Part shown: in pieces, positions 1-9,900 of the stretch
How positions within the stretch are numbered: position 1 is the first letter of the stretch
Layout: each line of letters opens with the position of its first letter
Source: a virus
Length of the DNA: 34,597 nucleotides
IMG/VR virus record: IMGVR_UViG_3300005526_000017
Span: 1 to 34,597 of that record
Direction: 5' to 3' (one strand)
Notes under the pieces: model-generated
Database searches by the model: none
The model's input: only the letters and a program-made list of their open reading frames with translations
Told to the model about the DNA's origin: nothing
Position numbers and translations under genes: made by a program

Positions 1-1
1 T

Positions 2-955
2 GACAAAGGTGTAGCTGCGATTGTTCCGGTAGATACGTCTCTAGATCCAAACAATAGTTTGTTCTACGAGATTTACACGTTGCGTATCGGTGAGGTTGTT
101 ACTTGGTATCCAAAACACGTTAAACTCAGTGTGTATAATCAAAACACTGGTAAGCGTGAAGAAGTTACGTTGGAAAAGCAAGCTGTCGCTATCGTTGAAA
201 ATCCTTTGTTTGCGGTTATGAACGAACCGAACTCAACTCTTCAACGATTGATTAGAAAACTTGGTCTTCTTGATGCGATTGATGAACAATCAAGTTCTGG
301 TAGATTGGATGTTATTATTCAACTGCCGTATGTCATCAAATCTGAGTCTAGACGGCAGCAAGCAGAAGCCCGACGTGAGGACATTGAGTTTCAATTGAGG
401 GGAAGTCAGTACGGGATTGCCTACATCGATGGCACCGAAAAGATTACTCAGCTTAATCGTCCTGCTGAAAACAACCTCCTAAAACAAGTTGAGTATCTTA
501 CTGCTTTACTGTATAACCAGCTCGGTCTTACCGAGGAGATAATGAACGGCACAGCTAAGGAAGAAGCCATTCTTAATTACTTCAATCGAACGATCGAACC
601 TATCATAGACGCCATCATCGAATCGATGCAAAGAGCGTTCCTTGGGCCCCAGGGTACGCAGAACTCTGAACGAATCAAATACTTCCGAGATCCATTCAAG
701 CTTGTTCCTGTTAAAGACATTGCTGAGATTGCTGATAAGTTTACTCGTAATGAGATCCTTTCTTCTAATGAAATCAGAAGCTTTATGGGGATTCCACCTT
801 CGGATGATCCAAAAGCAGACCAGCTAGTTAACAGTAACATGCCACAACCAACTCCGAATTCGGAAGTAAGTCCGGGGCCTAACTCTTTGGAAAGGAACAG
901 TCAAAATGGTAGCGGAAGCGGACTTCAGCGGTTACGCGACCAAGTCGGGCCTTAA
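2..955 (+). CDS. Portal protein, C-terminal part (5' end outside window)
   Basis: The frame is open to the left edge of the window (first full codon at base 2), so this is the 3' part of a longer gene; a TTG at 59 is internal. The product fits an HK97-type portal, the dodecameric ring at the capsid vertex through which DNA is packaged and to which the tail connects. Visible signs are the mixed beta/alpha order, the segment YGIAYIDGTEKITQLNRP followed by helices like those of the portal stem and wing, a 'GLTEEIMNGTAKEEA' turn, and a Pro/Ser/Asn-rich C-terminal tail. Position fits too: it lies directly upstream of the capsid protease and overlaps it by 50 bases. The upstream gene should be the terminase large subunit. 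Assignment comes from order and overall look rather than from a single catalytic motif. Confidence 0.8.
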   Translation, partial: DKGVAAIVPVDTSLDPNNSLFYEIYTLRIGEVVTWYPKHVKLSVYNQNTGKREEVTLEKQAVAIVENPLFAVMNEPNSTLQRLIRKLGLLDAIDEQSSSGRLDVIIQLPYVIKSESRRQQAEARREDIEFQLRGSQYGIAYIDGTEKITQLNRPAENNLLKQVEYLTALLYNQLGLTEEIMNGTAKEEAILNYFNRTIEPIIDAIIESMQRAFLGPQGTQNSERIKYFRDPFKLVPVKDIAEIADKFTRNEILSSNEIRSFMGIPPSDDPKADQLVNSNMPQPTPNSEVSPGPNSLERNSQNGSGSGLQRLRDQVGP

Positions 956-2930
956 GTGTACCGATGGTCGAACCATCATGCCAGGTGCTTTTAAGCACCA
1001 AGACCAAACGAAAGTTCCTCTAGTTTGGCAGCACGGACATTCCGACCCAGAGAACGTTCTTGGTCACACCATTCTTGAAGCTCGTGATGATGGAATCTAT
1101 GCATACGGGTTCTTTAACACTTCACCGAAGGCGGTTCACACCAAGGGCCTTATCGAGCATCAAGACATTAACTCATTGTCGATCTGGGCAAACGAACTTG
1201 TTGAGCGATCAGGCAAAGTTTTGCACGGAGCCATTCGTGAAGTAAGTTTGGTTCTGTCTGGCGCCAATCCAGGCGCTCTTATCGAGAATGTTACCATTCG
1301 TCACTCCGATGGCGATGAGACTCTTGATGATGAGGCAATCATTTATACTGGCATTGAGTTTGAACGTACTGATGTTCCGGATGATGTGGCTTCGATCGAG
1401 CATGCAGATGGTGCGGTTGATAGCGAAACAACGGTTAAAGATGTTTATGATTCTATGACTGATGATCAAAAAGAAGTAGTTCATTATCTGGTTGGTCAAG
1501 CAATTGAAGATGCTAAATCAGAAGTGAAACAAAGTAGTCTCGAAGATGATTCCAACGATTCCGATAAGGAAGGTAGTAAGATGACCCGAAACGTCTTTGA
1601 GAAGGACGAAGCGAGCACGTCACCTGTTCTTTCTCATGCTGACATTAAAGGAATTGTTGCCGACGCAACTAAAGTCGGTTCTCTTAAGGAAGCAGTTGAG
1701 AATTACGCTCTCGCTCACGGGATTAACCAAATCGATACTCTTTTCCCGGAAGCCACAGCTCTTACTACTTCTCCTGAATTCTACACCAGGCGTACTGAAT
1801 GGGTGAACTCGGTTCTTAACGGAGCTCGCAAGACTCCGTTTAGTCGAGTCAAGACTCACTGGGCTGACCTTACCTACGATGACGCTCGTGCCAAGGGTTA
1901 CATCACAGGTGAAGAGAAGCAAGAAGAGTTCTACGGAACTGCTCGTCGTGAGACGTATCCGCAGACCATTTACAAGAAGCAAAAGCTTGATCGTGACGAC
2001 ATCATCGACATCACTGACTTCGATGTCGTGGCGTGGATGAAGGGTGAGATGCGGCTCATGCTCGACGAGGAGCTTGCACGAGCAATTCTCCTTGGCGACG
2101 GTCGTACAGTTCCGGATCCTGACAAGATTCTTGAAGATCGTATTCGTCCAATCGCTACTGACGATCCGATTTTCACGATTCAGGTTAAGTGTGATCTTGC
2201 AGCTGGTGATATTTCTGATTTCGTCGATGCTGTTGTTCAGTATCGTGCGTTGTATCGTGGTAGTGGAATGCCGACTATGTACACCAGTGAAAGTCTTATT
2301 TCTCAAGCTATGTTGCTCAAGGACACGCTTGGTCGTCGGATCTATACCTCTCTCGATCAAATGGCTTCGGAAATTCGAGTTTCTTCGATTGTTCCGGTTG
2401 ATCTTTTCGACCCGTCAGCTGGAAGCCCATTGGCGATTCTTGTGAACATGAACGACTACGTTATTGGTGCAGACCAAGGTGGACAAGTTAGCTTGTTTGA
2501 CGACTTCGACATTGACTACAACCAGTACAAGTACCTGATTGAGACTCGTGTTTCAGGTGCTTTGGTGAAGCTCAAGTCGGCCATTGTTGTCACACAGGGA
2601 ACGTTTGTTCCTCCGCCTGGTGGCACTGACCATATCATCGTTCCTGAGCCTCCGAATGAGCGGCAGAGTAATCCTCCGGTTCATGGATCCCTTCCGGATT
2701 CAGGCGGCAGCACAAATTTTAGCACAGGGGCAACTGCAGGTGCCCCAGGCTCATGGACTCCTGGTGGGTCGACTCCTCCTGCAAACGCAACTGATGCAAC
2801 TTCAAAGAGTGTCACGGCTACTCCGGCAACAGCTTGGACGACTGGACAGTATGTTCAAGGGTCTACCGCTGGGACGGCAGGTCAGATGCATTGGAGTGGA
2901 ACCGCTTGGGTTGCTGGAATGACTCCATGA
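906..2930 (+). CDS. Fused HK97-type prohead protease and major capsid protein
   Basis: The product has 674 residues. About residues 1-140 look like an S78 prohead protease, which trims the capsid scaffold during maturation: WQHGHSDPENVLG carries the candidate catalytic His (H43 or H45), and IREVSLVLSGANP carries the candidate Ser (S114). An acidic linker follows (about 140-225). From about residue 226 the sequence resembles an HK97-fold capsid protein, with an N-terminal helical delta-like part, FYTRRTEWVNSVL, and a shell domain ending in TRVSGALVKLKSAIVV near residue 560. A Gly/Ser/Pro/Thr-rich tail ends in a small repeat-type domain (TGQYVQGSTAGTAGQMHWSG). The ATG at 906 has GGAAAGGA eight bases upstream. 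A second Met codon (226, base 1581) has its own AAGGAAGG site, so capsid protein may also be made alone. Protease-capsid fusions are known in actinophages. Confidence 0.85.
   Translation: MVAEADFSGYATKSGLKCTDGRTIMPGAFKHQDQTKVPLVWQHGHSDPENVLGHTILEARDDGIYAYGFFNTSPKAVHTKGLIEHQDINSLSIWANELVERSGKVLHGAIREVSLVLSGANPGALIENVTIRHSDGDETLDDEAIIYTGIEFERTDVPDDVASIEHADGAVDSETTVKDVYDSMTDDQKEVVHYLVGQAIEDAKSEVKQSSLEDDSNDSDKEGSKMTRNVFEKDEASTSPVLSHADIKGIVADATKVGSLKEAVENYALAHGINQIDTLFPEATALTTSPEFYTRRTEWVNSVLNGARKTPFSRVKTHWADLTYDDARAKGYITGEEKQEEFYGTARRETYPQTIYKKQKLDRDDIIDITDFDVVAWMKGEMRLMLDEELARAILLGDGRTVPDPDKILEDRIRPIATDDPIFTIQVKCDLAAGDISDFVDAVVQYRALYRGSGMPTMYTSESLISQAMLLKDTLGRRIYTSLDQMASEIRVSSIVPVDLFDPSAGSPLAILVNMNDYVIGADQGGQVSLFDDFDIDYNQYKYLIETRVSGALVKLKSAIVVTQGTFVPPPGGTDHIIVPEPPNERQSNPPVHGSLPDSGGSTNFSTGATAGAPGSWTPGGSTPPANATDATSKSVTATPATAWTTGQYVQGSTAGTAGQMHWSGTAWVAGMTP
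1566..1583 (+). promoter_or_regulatory. Internal ribosome site and start codon for free capsid protein
   Basis: AAGGAAGG (1566-1573) stands seven bases before an in-frame ATG (1581, Met226 of the fusion), exactly where the protease/linker ends and capsid-like sequence begins. Initiation here would give a 449-residue capsid protein in excess over the protease fusion, which a capsid of hundreds of subunits would need. The spacing is ideal, but no expression data exist here. Confidence 0.5.
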
Positions 2931-2955
2931 GTTTGATATCAATCAAGGAGTTAAG

Positions 2956-3285
2956 ATGGCAAGATTCTTTGGAGAAGTTGGTTACGGTGATTCTGTAGAA
3001 ACTCCATCTGACTCAGGTGTGTGGGTTGATACCATTACAGAAGCTTCATATTACGGCGATGTTATTCGAAACACACGAAAATTAGAAGAAGGTGAAAGTC
3101 TTAATAACGATCTTACAGTTGGTAATTCGATTAGCATTGTTGCCGACGAGTATGCTAATGAACATTTCTTTAATATTAAGTACGTACGATGGGAGGGGGT
3201 TCTTTGGACTGTTAAAAACGTTGAAGTCCGAGAACCCCGACTCATCCTGAGTCTTGGGAGTGTTTACAATGGCCCAACGCCTTGA
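2956..3285 (+). CDS. Head closure / head-tail adaptor protein (putative)
   Basis: A 109-residue protein starting after AAGGAG (2945-2950). It is beta-rich with several aromatic turns (RYVRWEG-like segment, VLWTVKNVEVREPRLILSLG), the pattern seen in the small stopper proteins that close the portal channel after packaging. It sits between the capsid gene and a tail-terminator-like gene, where head closure genes normally lie. No catalytic motif is expected. The function is inferred from size, fold style and position. Confidence 0.6.
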   Translation: MARFFGEVGYGDSVETPSDSGVWVDTITEASYYGDVIRNTRKLEEGESLNNDLTVGNSISIVADEYANEHFFNIKYVRWEGVLWTVKNVEVREPRLILSLGSVYNGPTP

Positions 3286-3574
3286 CCTTCACGCCATCCT
3301 GACTCAAATTCTTGAAACCGATCAAGTATACTTTCAACCGCCACCTTCTGTGCAAATGAAGTATCCATGTATTGTGTATCATAGAGATTATGAATTAACT
3401 ACGTTTGCGGATGACATATCGTATGCACGTAAAAAGCGTTATTTAGTGACAGTTATTGATCGAAATCCAGATAGTGTCATTCCCGATAAAATCGCAGAGT
3501 TACCAATGTGTGTGTTTGATCGGTTTTATACAGCTGATAACCTCAATCACGACGCCTTCAAACTCTTTTTCTAG
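3269..3574 (+). CDS. Tail terminator / neck protein (putative)
   Basis: 101 residues. The ATG at 3269 is chosen because GGGAG (3256-3260) lies eight bases upstream; a TTG at 3254 would put that site inside the gene. It overlaps the preceding gene by 17 bases. YPCIVYHRDYELTTFADD and the segment YLVTVIDRNPDSVIPDKIAE resemble the short alpha/beta tail-terminator proteins that cap the finished tail tube and bind the head connector. The neighbours (head closure before, major tail protein after) support this. It could equally be another neck component. Confidence 0.6.
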   Translation: MAQRLDLHAILTQILETDQVYFQPPPSVQMKYPCIVYHRDYELTTFADDISYARKKRYLVTVIDRNPDSVIPDKIAELPMCVFDRFYTADNLNHDAFKLFF

Positions 3575-3586
3575 GAGGAAGTCTCA

Positions 3587-4267
3587 ATGCCTGTTCTTGT
3601 ATGGGATCAAGTTGGCGAACGTCTTTACGAAACTGGTGTAGATCACGGCGTTCTTTACACCCCGGATGCTCAAGGAGTTTATGCTTCTGGTGTTGCTTGG
3701 AACGGTCTTACAAGCGTTTCCGAAACACCTAGTGGAGCTGAGTCAACTGCTCAGTATGCAGACAACATCAAGTACCTAAACCTCATCTCCGCTGAAGAAT
3801 TTGGTGCAACCATTGAAGCGTTCACGTTCCCTCCCGAGTTTAATGAGCATGATGGACTTGCAACCCCCGAAGCGGGTATCGTTGTTGGTCAACAACCCCG
3901 TAAGATGTTTGGATTGTCATACCGTACTCGTCTTGGTAATGACGTAGATGGTGAAGAGTATGGATACAAACTTCATCTTGTATACGGTTGTATTGCAAGT
4001 CCATCAGAGAAAGCATACAACACAATTAATGATTCTCCCGAAGCTATTACATTCAGTTGGGACATTTCAACGACTCCAGTTCCTGTGACTGGACACAAAC
4101 CAACCTCTCTCATTGTTGTTGATTCTAGTATTGTTGATGCACTCGGTCTTACAGCTCTTGAGACTGCATTGTATGGTGATGCTACGGTTGGTGTAGCTCA
4201 TTTGCCAACTCCGGATGAAGTCATTGCGATGTTCCCGGGAACAACGACAACAACGACAGAGATGTAA
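3587..4267 (+). CDS. Major tail protein (tube), copy 1
   Basis: 226 residues, with AGGAGG at 3573-3578. It starts MPVLVWDQVGERLYETGV and is beta-rich throughout (GYKLHLVYGC, FSWDISTTPVPV), consistent with the tail-tube subunit that polymerises around the tape measure. The C-terminus is a short Thr-rich tail (PGTTTTTTEM) coded by an ACAACG-type repeat. Position just after the tail terminator and just before a chaperone-like gene is the standard place for the tube gene. A clear paralog follows at 4835; which of the two forms the bulk of the tube cannot be decided from sequence, but this copy is in the usual place. Confidence 0.85.
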   Translation: MPVLVWDQVGERLYETGVDHGVLYTPDAQGVYASGVAWNGLTSVSETPSGAESTAQYADNIKYLNLISAEEFGATIEAFTFPPEFNEHDGLATPEAGIVVGQQPRKMFGLSYRTRLGNDVDGEEYGYKLHLVYGCIASPSEKAYNTINDSPEAITFSWDISTTPVPVTGHKPTSLIVVDSSIVDALGLTALETALYGDATVGVAHLPTPDEVIAMFPGTTTTTTEM

Positions 4268-4283
4268 GATAGGAGATCAGAGA

Positions 4284-4826
4284 ATGCTTAAACTCATAGT
4301 TGTTGGAACAGAACTTTTCGACGAAAAGACGAAAACGTTTGACAGTTTCGATGACGTTGAATTGGAGCTAGAACATTCTTTGATCTCACTGTCAAAATGG
4401 GAGTCAAAATACCAAAAGCCATTCTTGACTCAAAACGAGAAAACTCCAGAAGAGATTCTTGCTTACATAGAGGCAATGATTATCTCGCCTTTTTCCCCGG
4501 GGGAAATTCTCCACAAACTTTCTAGAGAGAACATCATTCAAATTAATGAATACATCGAATCGAGTCAGTCGGCAACCACTTTTGGAAGCATGCCAGAACG
4601 TAGAGGGAGAGGCGAGATAATTACTGCCGAGTTAATTTACTATTGGATGGTTGCTTTTAACATTCCATTCGAATGTGAGCATTGGCATTTGAATAGACTC
4701 TTTGCGTTGATTCGCATATGCAACATCAAGAATTCTCCACCAAAGAAGATGTCTCGAAGTGAAATTGCAGCAAGAAATCGTGAACTAAACGCAGCAAGAA
4801 GAGCGCAATACAACACGAATGGTTAG
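4284..4826 (+). CDS. Tail assembly chaperone
   Basis: 180 residues; the ATG at 4284 follows AGGAG (4271-4275). A beta-rich start (LKLIVVGTELFDEKTKTF) is followed by SLSKWESKYQKPFL, a motif I associate with tail assembly chaperones of Gram-positive siphophages, and a mostly helical C-terminal half ending in a basic stretch (SRSEIAARNRELNAARRAQ). These proteins bind the tape measure and keep it soluble while the tube assembles. Many phages make two chaperone forms by frameshifting. I see no convincing slippery site near the 3' end and no second-frame extension, because the next gene is a complete tail protein. Here the tape measure lies about 2.1 kb further on instead of directly next. Confidence 0.7.
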   Translation: MLKLIVVGTELFDEKTKTFDSFDDVELELEHSLISLSKWESKYQKPFLTQNEKTPEEILAYIEAMIISPFSPGEILHKLSRENIIQINEYIESSQSATTFGSMPERRGRGEIITAELIYYWMVAFNIPFECEHWHLNRLFALIRICNIKNSPPKKMSRSEIAARNRELNAARRAQYNTNG

Positions 4827-4834
4827 GAGGTTGT

Positions 4835-5656
4835 ATGGCCACACTTGTTTGGGATCAAGTTGGTGAACGGTTATATGAAACTGGTGTGGGTAAAGGCGTT
4901 CTTTACAAGTCCGATGGTTATGGTGTTCCTTGGAATGGACTTACATCTATCAGTGATAATGTAACAAATACCGTTGAACCAGTTTTCTTCGATGGTATTA
5001 AGTTCAATGACATCGTAACGCCGGGAGATTTTACTGCAACACTAAGAGCGTTTACCTATCCTGATGAATTTTTGTATTATGAAGGAACTTTGCAAGAACA
5101 AAGTGGTTTCTATGTTTTGTATCAACCACAAAGTCGATTTTCGTTGTCGTATCAAACTTTGATTGGTGATGACATTACCGGAATTGAAAGTGGATACAAG
5201 ATTCATCTCTGGTATAATCTAACTGCACAACCAACTGAGAAACAGTATTCAACTGTTGGTGCAGATACAGAACCTATGGAATTTGAATGGACGATTACTG
5301 CGATTCCAGAAGAAATCGAAAACTATCGTCCTACTGCACATGTAATCTTCGATAGTCGTAAGATGGATCCAGCTTTGCTTAATGATATCGAAGAAATTTT
5401 GTATGGTGGCGATGATAGAGATGCATATCTTCCTTCGCTCAAAGCGTTAGCTACTTTTATTAGAGACTGGAATCGACTTGTTGTTACTGATCATGGCGAC
5501 GGTACATGGTCTGCGTCTTCTCCGTTGCCAGGAGTTATTACCATGCTTGATTCGACTACTTTCCAAATTGTAACTGATACTGCTGCATATTTGGATGCGG
5601 ATACATACACAATCACCAGTAGTGAGAAGAATGAGGATGGACTATGGCCGACGTAA
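4835..5656 (+). CDS. Major tail protein paralog with C-terminal extension, copy 2
   Basis: 273 residues, with AGGAGG at 4826-4831. The first 18 residues nearly repeat those of the gene at 3587 (WDQVGERLYETGV is identical), and similarity continues along the tube domain (LSYQTLIGDDITGIESGYKIHLWY against LSYRTRLGNDVDGEEYGYKLHLVY, compared piecewise). After residue about 210 it gains a separate small beta domain (VVTDHGDGTWSASSP to DADTYTITSS) absent from copy 1. It is probably a tube-like subunit, either a minor tube protein or a tube tip/collar component, with the extra domain displayed on the outside. The gene overlaps the next one by 13 bases. Confidence 0.75.
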   Translation: MATLVWDQVGERLYETGVGKGVLYKSDGYGVPWNGLTSISDNVTNTVEPVFFDGIKFNDIVTPGDFTATLRAFTYPDEFLYYEGTLQEQSGFYVLYQPQSRFSLSYQTLIGDDITGIESGYKIHLWYNLTAQPTEKQYSTVGADTEPMEFEWTITAIPEEIENYRPTAHVIFDSRKMDPALLNDIEEILYGGDDRDAYLPSLKALATFIRDWNRLVVTDHGDGTWSASSPLPGVITMLDSTTFQIVTDTAAYLDADTYTITSSEKNEDGLWPT

Positions 5657-6600
5657 CTGTAACTGGGTTGACCAAAGATCGAATGCTTGCAATGGAAGCT
5701 GCCACCATTATCGATGGAAATGTTGTCGGTAATAATCTTCATTTGATTACTAGAGGTGGAACAGATATTGATGCTGGAAATGTTAGAGGACCTACTGGTG
5801 CTGGTGGACCAGCGGGTTCTGGACACATTATTTGTACGAGCACTACTCGTCCAGCACTCGTAGCTGCTGATGAAGGTAAAACAATTTATGAAAAGGATAC
5901 CGATCTCGTTAAAACGTGGACGGGTAGTAGGTGGAAACTAGAAGATCACATTATTTGTACAAGTACTACTCGCCCTGCGGTAGTTCTTGCGGACGAAGGC
6001 GTTAGAATCCGAGAGAACGATACTAATCTCGAATACACATGGACTGGTAGTCGTTGGATGATCCAACAGAGAGTCCTTTGTACGAGCACTACTCGTCCAA
6101 CAGGCTTGACAACGGGTGATGAAGGCGTTCAAATTTATGAAACGGATACTAGTAATGAATACACGTGGGATGGTACTGCGTGGGTAACCGCTGTTGTTCC
6201 AGGTGTGTCACGGGTATTGTATGAAATTCTTCGTACGTCTTATAGTATTGAAATTGGGACGACTACTTATACCATTCCTGGATATAATCGAACTATCTCA
6301 GTAGTATCAGGACGAAAATATTACGTTCGGTTTGAATGTCGTTGTGAACCTTCAGTTGCTAATACTAGAATTATGATTAGCATTGCTGGTGCTGGCACAC
6401 CTACTCTAACGCCACAATACGCTCAATGTGAGTATGTGCTTCCTTATTCACAATGGATTTCATTTATGGCACCTCTTATTATCGGTTCTGGAAATCAAAA
6501 CATTTATTTGAATGCTAGATCTCTTGAAAGTGGGAAAACGTTTCAAATGTCTGGTGCAGCAACATATCCAGGGCTGTACCAAATCATTGAAATTCCATGA
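5644..6600 (+). CDS. Minor tail protein with three tandem repeats
   Basis: 318 residues. The N-terminal part (MADVTVTGLTKDRMLAMEAA) leads into a short collagen-like stretch (GPTGAGGPAGSG). Three copies of a roughly 40-residue unit follow (about residues 61-182), each with ICTSTTRP or LCTSTTRP, then a DEG..I.E.DT...TW.G..W core. A C-terminal beta-rich domain of about 130 residues closes the protein. The pattern suits a trimeric or surface-displayed tail component that may touch the cell surface. It lies inside the tail operon and overlaps both neighbours. The receptor role is inference. Confidence 0.65.
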   Translation: MADVTVTGLTKDRMLAMEAATIIDGNVVGNNLHLITRGGTDIDAGNVRGPTGAGGPAGSGHIICTSTTRPALVAADEGKTIYEKDTDLVKTWTGSRWKLEDHIICTSTTRPAVVLADEGVRIRENDTNLEYTWTGSRWMIQQRVLCTSTTRPTGLTTGDEGVQIYETDTSNEYTWDGTAWVTAVVPGVSRVLYEILRTSYSIEIGTTTYTIPGYNRTISVVSGRKYYVRFECRCEPSVANTRIMISIAGAGTPTLTPQYAQCEYVLPYSQWISFMAPLIIGSGNQNIYLNARSLESGKTFQMSGAATYPGLYQIIEIP

Positions 6601-6974
6601 TCTCTGCCAGTGTTACTGGATCGTTTGACAAAACTACTTCATATTTAGAACGTATGCAAAGTGGACAGATGTTTCGTAGCCTTGATCGTTACGGAAGTAC
6701 TGGAGTTAGTCTCCTATCGAACGCAACGCCTGTAGACACAGGACGTGCTGCTAGTTCCTGGGGTTATCGAGTTACACATAAAAACGGTAAGCATGCTATT
6801 GATTGGTTTAACAAAGATGTAGAAGGTGGTGTAAACGTTGCTCTTATTCTTCAGTATGGACACGGTACAGGAACTGGTGGTTATGTTGTAGGAAGAGATT
6901 ATATTAATCCCGCAATGCGCCCGTTGTTTGACAAGATCGTCACTGATATTTGGATGGAGGTGACTCGTGGCTAG
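6597..6974 (+). CDS. HK97 gp10-like head-tail joining / minor tail component
   Basis: 125 residues; the ATG overlaps the previous stop (ATGA). The segments ATPVDTGRAASSWGY and ALILQYGHGTGTGG are characteristic of the HK97 gp10-like family of neck or tail-completion proteins, whose members are about this long. Its location, between minor tail genes and immediately before the tape measure, is later than usual for this family. The tape-measure start overlaps its last codons by eight bases, so translation is probably coupled. Confidence 0.65.
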   Translation: MISASVTGSFDKTTSYLERMQSGQMFRSLDRYGSTGVSLLSNATPVDTGRAASSWGYRVTHKNGKHAIDWFNKDVEGGVNVALILQYGHGTGTGGYVVGRDYINPAMRPLFDKIVTDIWMEVTRG

Positions 6975-9900
6975 TGTAGAAGATCGCATCGTACGGATCG
7001 AATTTGATAACTCTTCGTTTGAGAGGAAGATTCAAAGTACTATTACTAGTCTAGGTCAGCTCGATAAAGCATTGAAGATGGAGAATGCTCAGAAAGGTCT
7101 TACCGATGTAAGCGCCGCCGCCGGTAAGGTCGATGTTAGTCATATTTCGAGAGGAATTGAAGGCGTTAGTAAAAGTTTCATGGCTTTGAGTACTATCGCA
7201 ATTACTGCTTTGTCAGGTATTACTAGCAAAGCAATAAGTGTTGGTACTCAGCTTGTCAAATCACTGAGCTTGGATCAAATTACTGCTGGCTTCAAAGACT
7301 ATGAGTTGAAGATTGGTGCAACTCAAACGATTATGGCTGGTACTGGTGAAGGTGTTGCGTCGGTTACAAAGAATCTTAAAGATCTGGATGTTTACGCAGA
7401 CAAAACCATTTATAGTCTTAGTGACATGGTTGGAAACATCAGCAAGTTCACTAACGCTGGTGTAAAGTTACCTGTTGCTACGAAATCAATGATCGGTATT
7501 GCTAACGCAGCGGCTCTTGCCGGAGCTAACTCAGAAGAAGCGTCCAGAGCCATGTACAACCTTGGTCAAGCCATTGGTCAAGGTACAGTTAGGCTTATCG
7601 ACTGGAAATCAGTCGAGCTAGCTAACATGGGAACTATGGAATTTAAGCAACAGCTGATTGATTCTGGTGTTGCTATGGGGACGCTTAAGAAGCAAACTGA
7701 TGGTACGATTAAAACACTAAAGGGCACTAAGGTCGATGTTAAGAACTTCAGTACAACTCTGCAAGATCAGTGGTTGACTTCTGCAGCTCTTACCAGAACG
7801 TTGGAAGCTTATGGAAGTCAAACAACTGCGATTGGTAAGAAAGCTTGGGCGGCGGCTCAGGACGTCAAGTCATTCAGCATGATGAGCGAGACGCTTAAGG
7901 CGTCTATCAGTACTGGTTGGACTGATACTTTCGACATTGTTATTGGTAATATTTCGGAATCCAAGAAGTTGTTTACTGGTTTAACTAATACCATAGGTAA
8001 TTTCTTTGGTAAGATGGCTGACCGCCGTAATGAAATGCTTGCAGGTTGGAAAGCATTTGGTGGACGTACAACACTCCTTAATGGATTGAAAACTGCATTC
8101 ATAAACATTGGTAAGATCATAGCTCCAATTCAAAAGGCATTCAAAGAGATATTTCCACCTATGACGGTAAAACGTTTGTTGGAAATGACTCTTGCCTTTG
8201 AGAACTTTGCAAAATCCTTGGCGCCCAGCGCAAAAACGCTTACTCTTCTGCATCGTATATTCAAAGGTTTCTTTGCGGTATTGTCTATAGGTTGGACTGT
8301 TATTAAAGAAGGTGTTAGATTCTTATTTGATCTCGGCAAGGCACTTACCGGTTCTGTTGGCCCTGGTTTTGCTGAATTTGCAGCCAAGATAGCTGATGTT
8401 TTCACAGAACTACAAGCAGTTCTCGTTAAGGGCGGTGGTGTTAAGGCTTTCTTCGACAAGCTTCTGACAGCTATAACAGCACCTATTCCTTTCGTGGATA
8501 AATTAAAGAATGCTATCATGACTCTGTTTGGTGCTTTTAGCTCGGATGCTCCTAAGAAAGCTAGCGATAATCTAGGACGAGTTGGAGATAGATTCAAGAA
8601 TCTTCAAGCTGTTTTGGATAGGCTCAAAGCTGTTTGGGCACCAATTCAAAAAGGTTTAATGAAAGTTCTAGATATTCTCAAGATAGTTGGAAAGGCTCTT
8701 GGGAAATTCTTCTCAGCTCTTGGTGGCATGATTGCAGATGCTTTGGATTCCGGCCAGTTCAAGACCGCTCTCGATGCTCTAAACGTTGCTATTCTTGGTG
8801 GAATTGGAGTTCTTCTAGCAAAGCTTATCAAGACTGGATTCAACTTCAAAGCTGTATTCCAAAGTAGCTTTGATGTTGGTGGAGGAATGTTTTCCAAGAT
8901 TGGTAAAAGCTTTGATGAGCTCACTAAGACTATGGGCGTAATGCAAACGAAGATCAAAGCCGAAGCACTGCAGAAAATTGCTATAGCAATTGGCATCTTG
9001 ACTGTTTCTGTAGTAGCTTTGTCGCTGATTGATTCGGTTGCTTTGACCAAAGCATTGACTGCGATGTCAGTTGGTTTTGGTCAACTTCTTGCTGCAATGG
9101 CGATAATTACTAAAGTAGATACTGGTATGATGGATGCTGCTAAATTCACTGCAATGTCCATAGGTATGACTGTTATGGCTGGAGCAATTCTTATTCTAGC
9201 TGGGGCAGCTAAGACATTGTCTGGACTTAGTTGGGGAGAATTGGCAACAGGTTTGACCGGAGTTGCTGTTCTTCTAGCAATGGTTGTTGGTGTAGTAAAG
9301 ATTCTACAGAAAGATCAAGCAAGCTTTATTGCAGTCGGTCTCGGTTTGGTTGTGGTTGCTACTTCATTGAGCATTCTTGCTGGAGTAGTAAAGATATTTG
9401 CGATGTTGTCTTGGGCGGAGATGGCTCAAGGTATGGCTGGTGTTGCTGCTGCCATAGGTATAATGGTTGGAGCAATACGATTGATGCCAGAAGATTCGGC
9501 ATTGAAGGCAGCTGGTCTTCTTTTGGTTGCCGGTGCTCTAGCCATAATTGCAGGAGCTATAGCTCGGTTTGCTGCCATGAGCGTAGGAGACGTTGCTAAG
9601 GGACTCGTTACTATGGCAGCTGCTCTTGTTCTTATTGGTTTGGCTATGGAAGCATTTCCTATTCAAATTCTTCTTATCGGCCCAGGATTGGTTGCTGTTG
9701 GTGTAGCTCTGGTTTATATTGCAAAAGCAGTTGGAATGATGGGGAAGATGTCATGGGCAGAAATCGGTAAAGGTTTAACTGTTTTGGCAGCTTCTCTAAT
9801 TGTTCTTGCCATAGGAGCACAAGCTATGGTTGGAGCGATTCCAGGAGCAATTGCTATGGGTATCATGGCTGCTTCTTTGCTGCTTCTTGGTGCGGCTCTT

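Noticed and set aside
1620-2360. 246-residue frame on the minus strand
   Set aside because: It is antisense to the capsid gene, has no ribosome site and its composition mirrors the opposite strand's codons.
4700-4835. Programmed frameshift in the tail assembly chaperone
   Set aside because: No X-XXY-YYZ slippery heptamer with a useful downstream frame; the next gene has its own AGGAGG and ATG.
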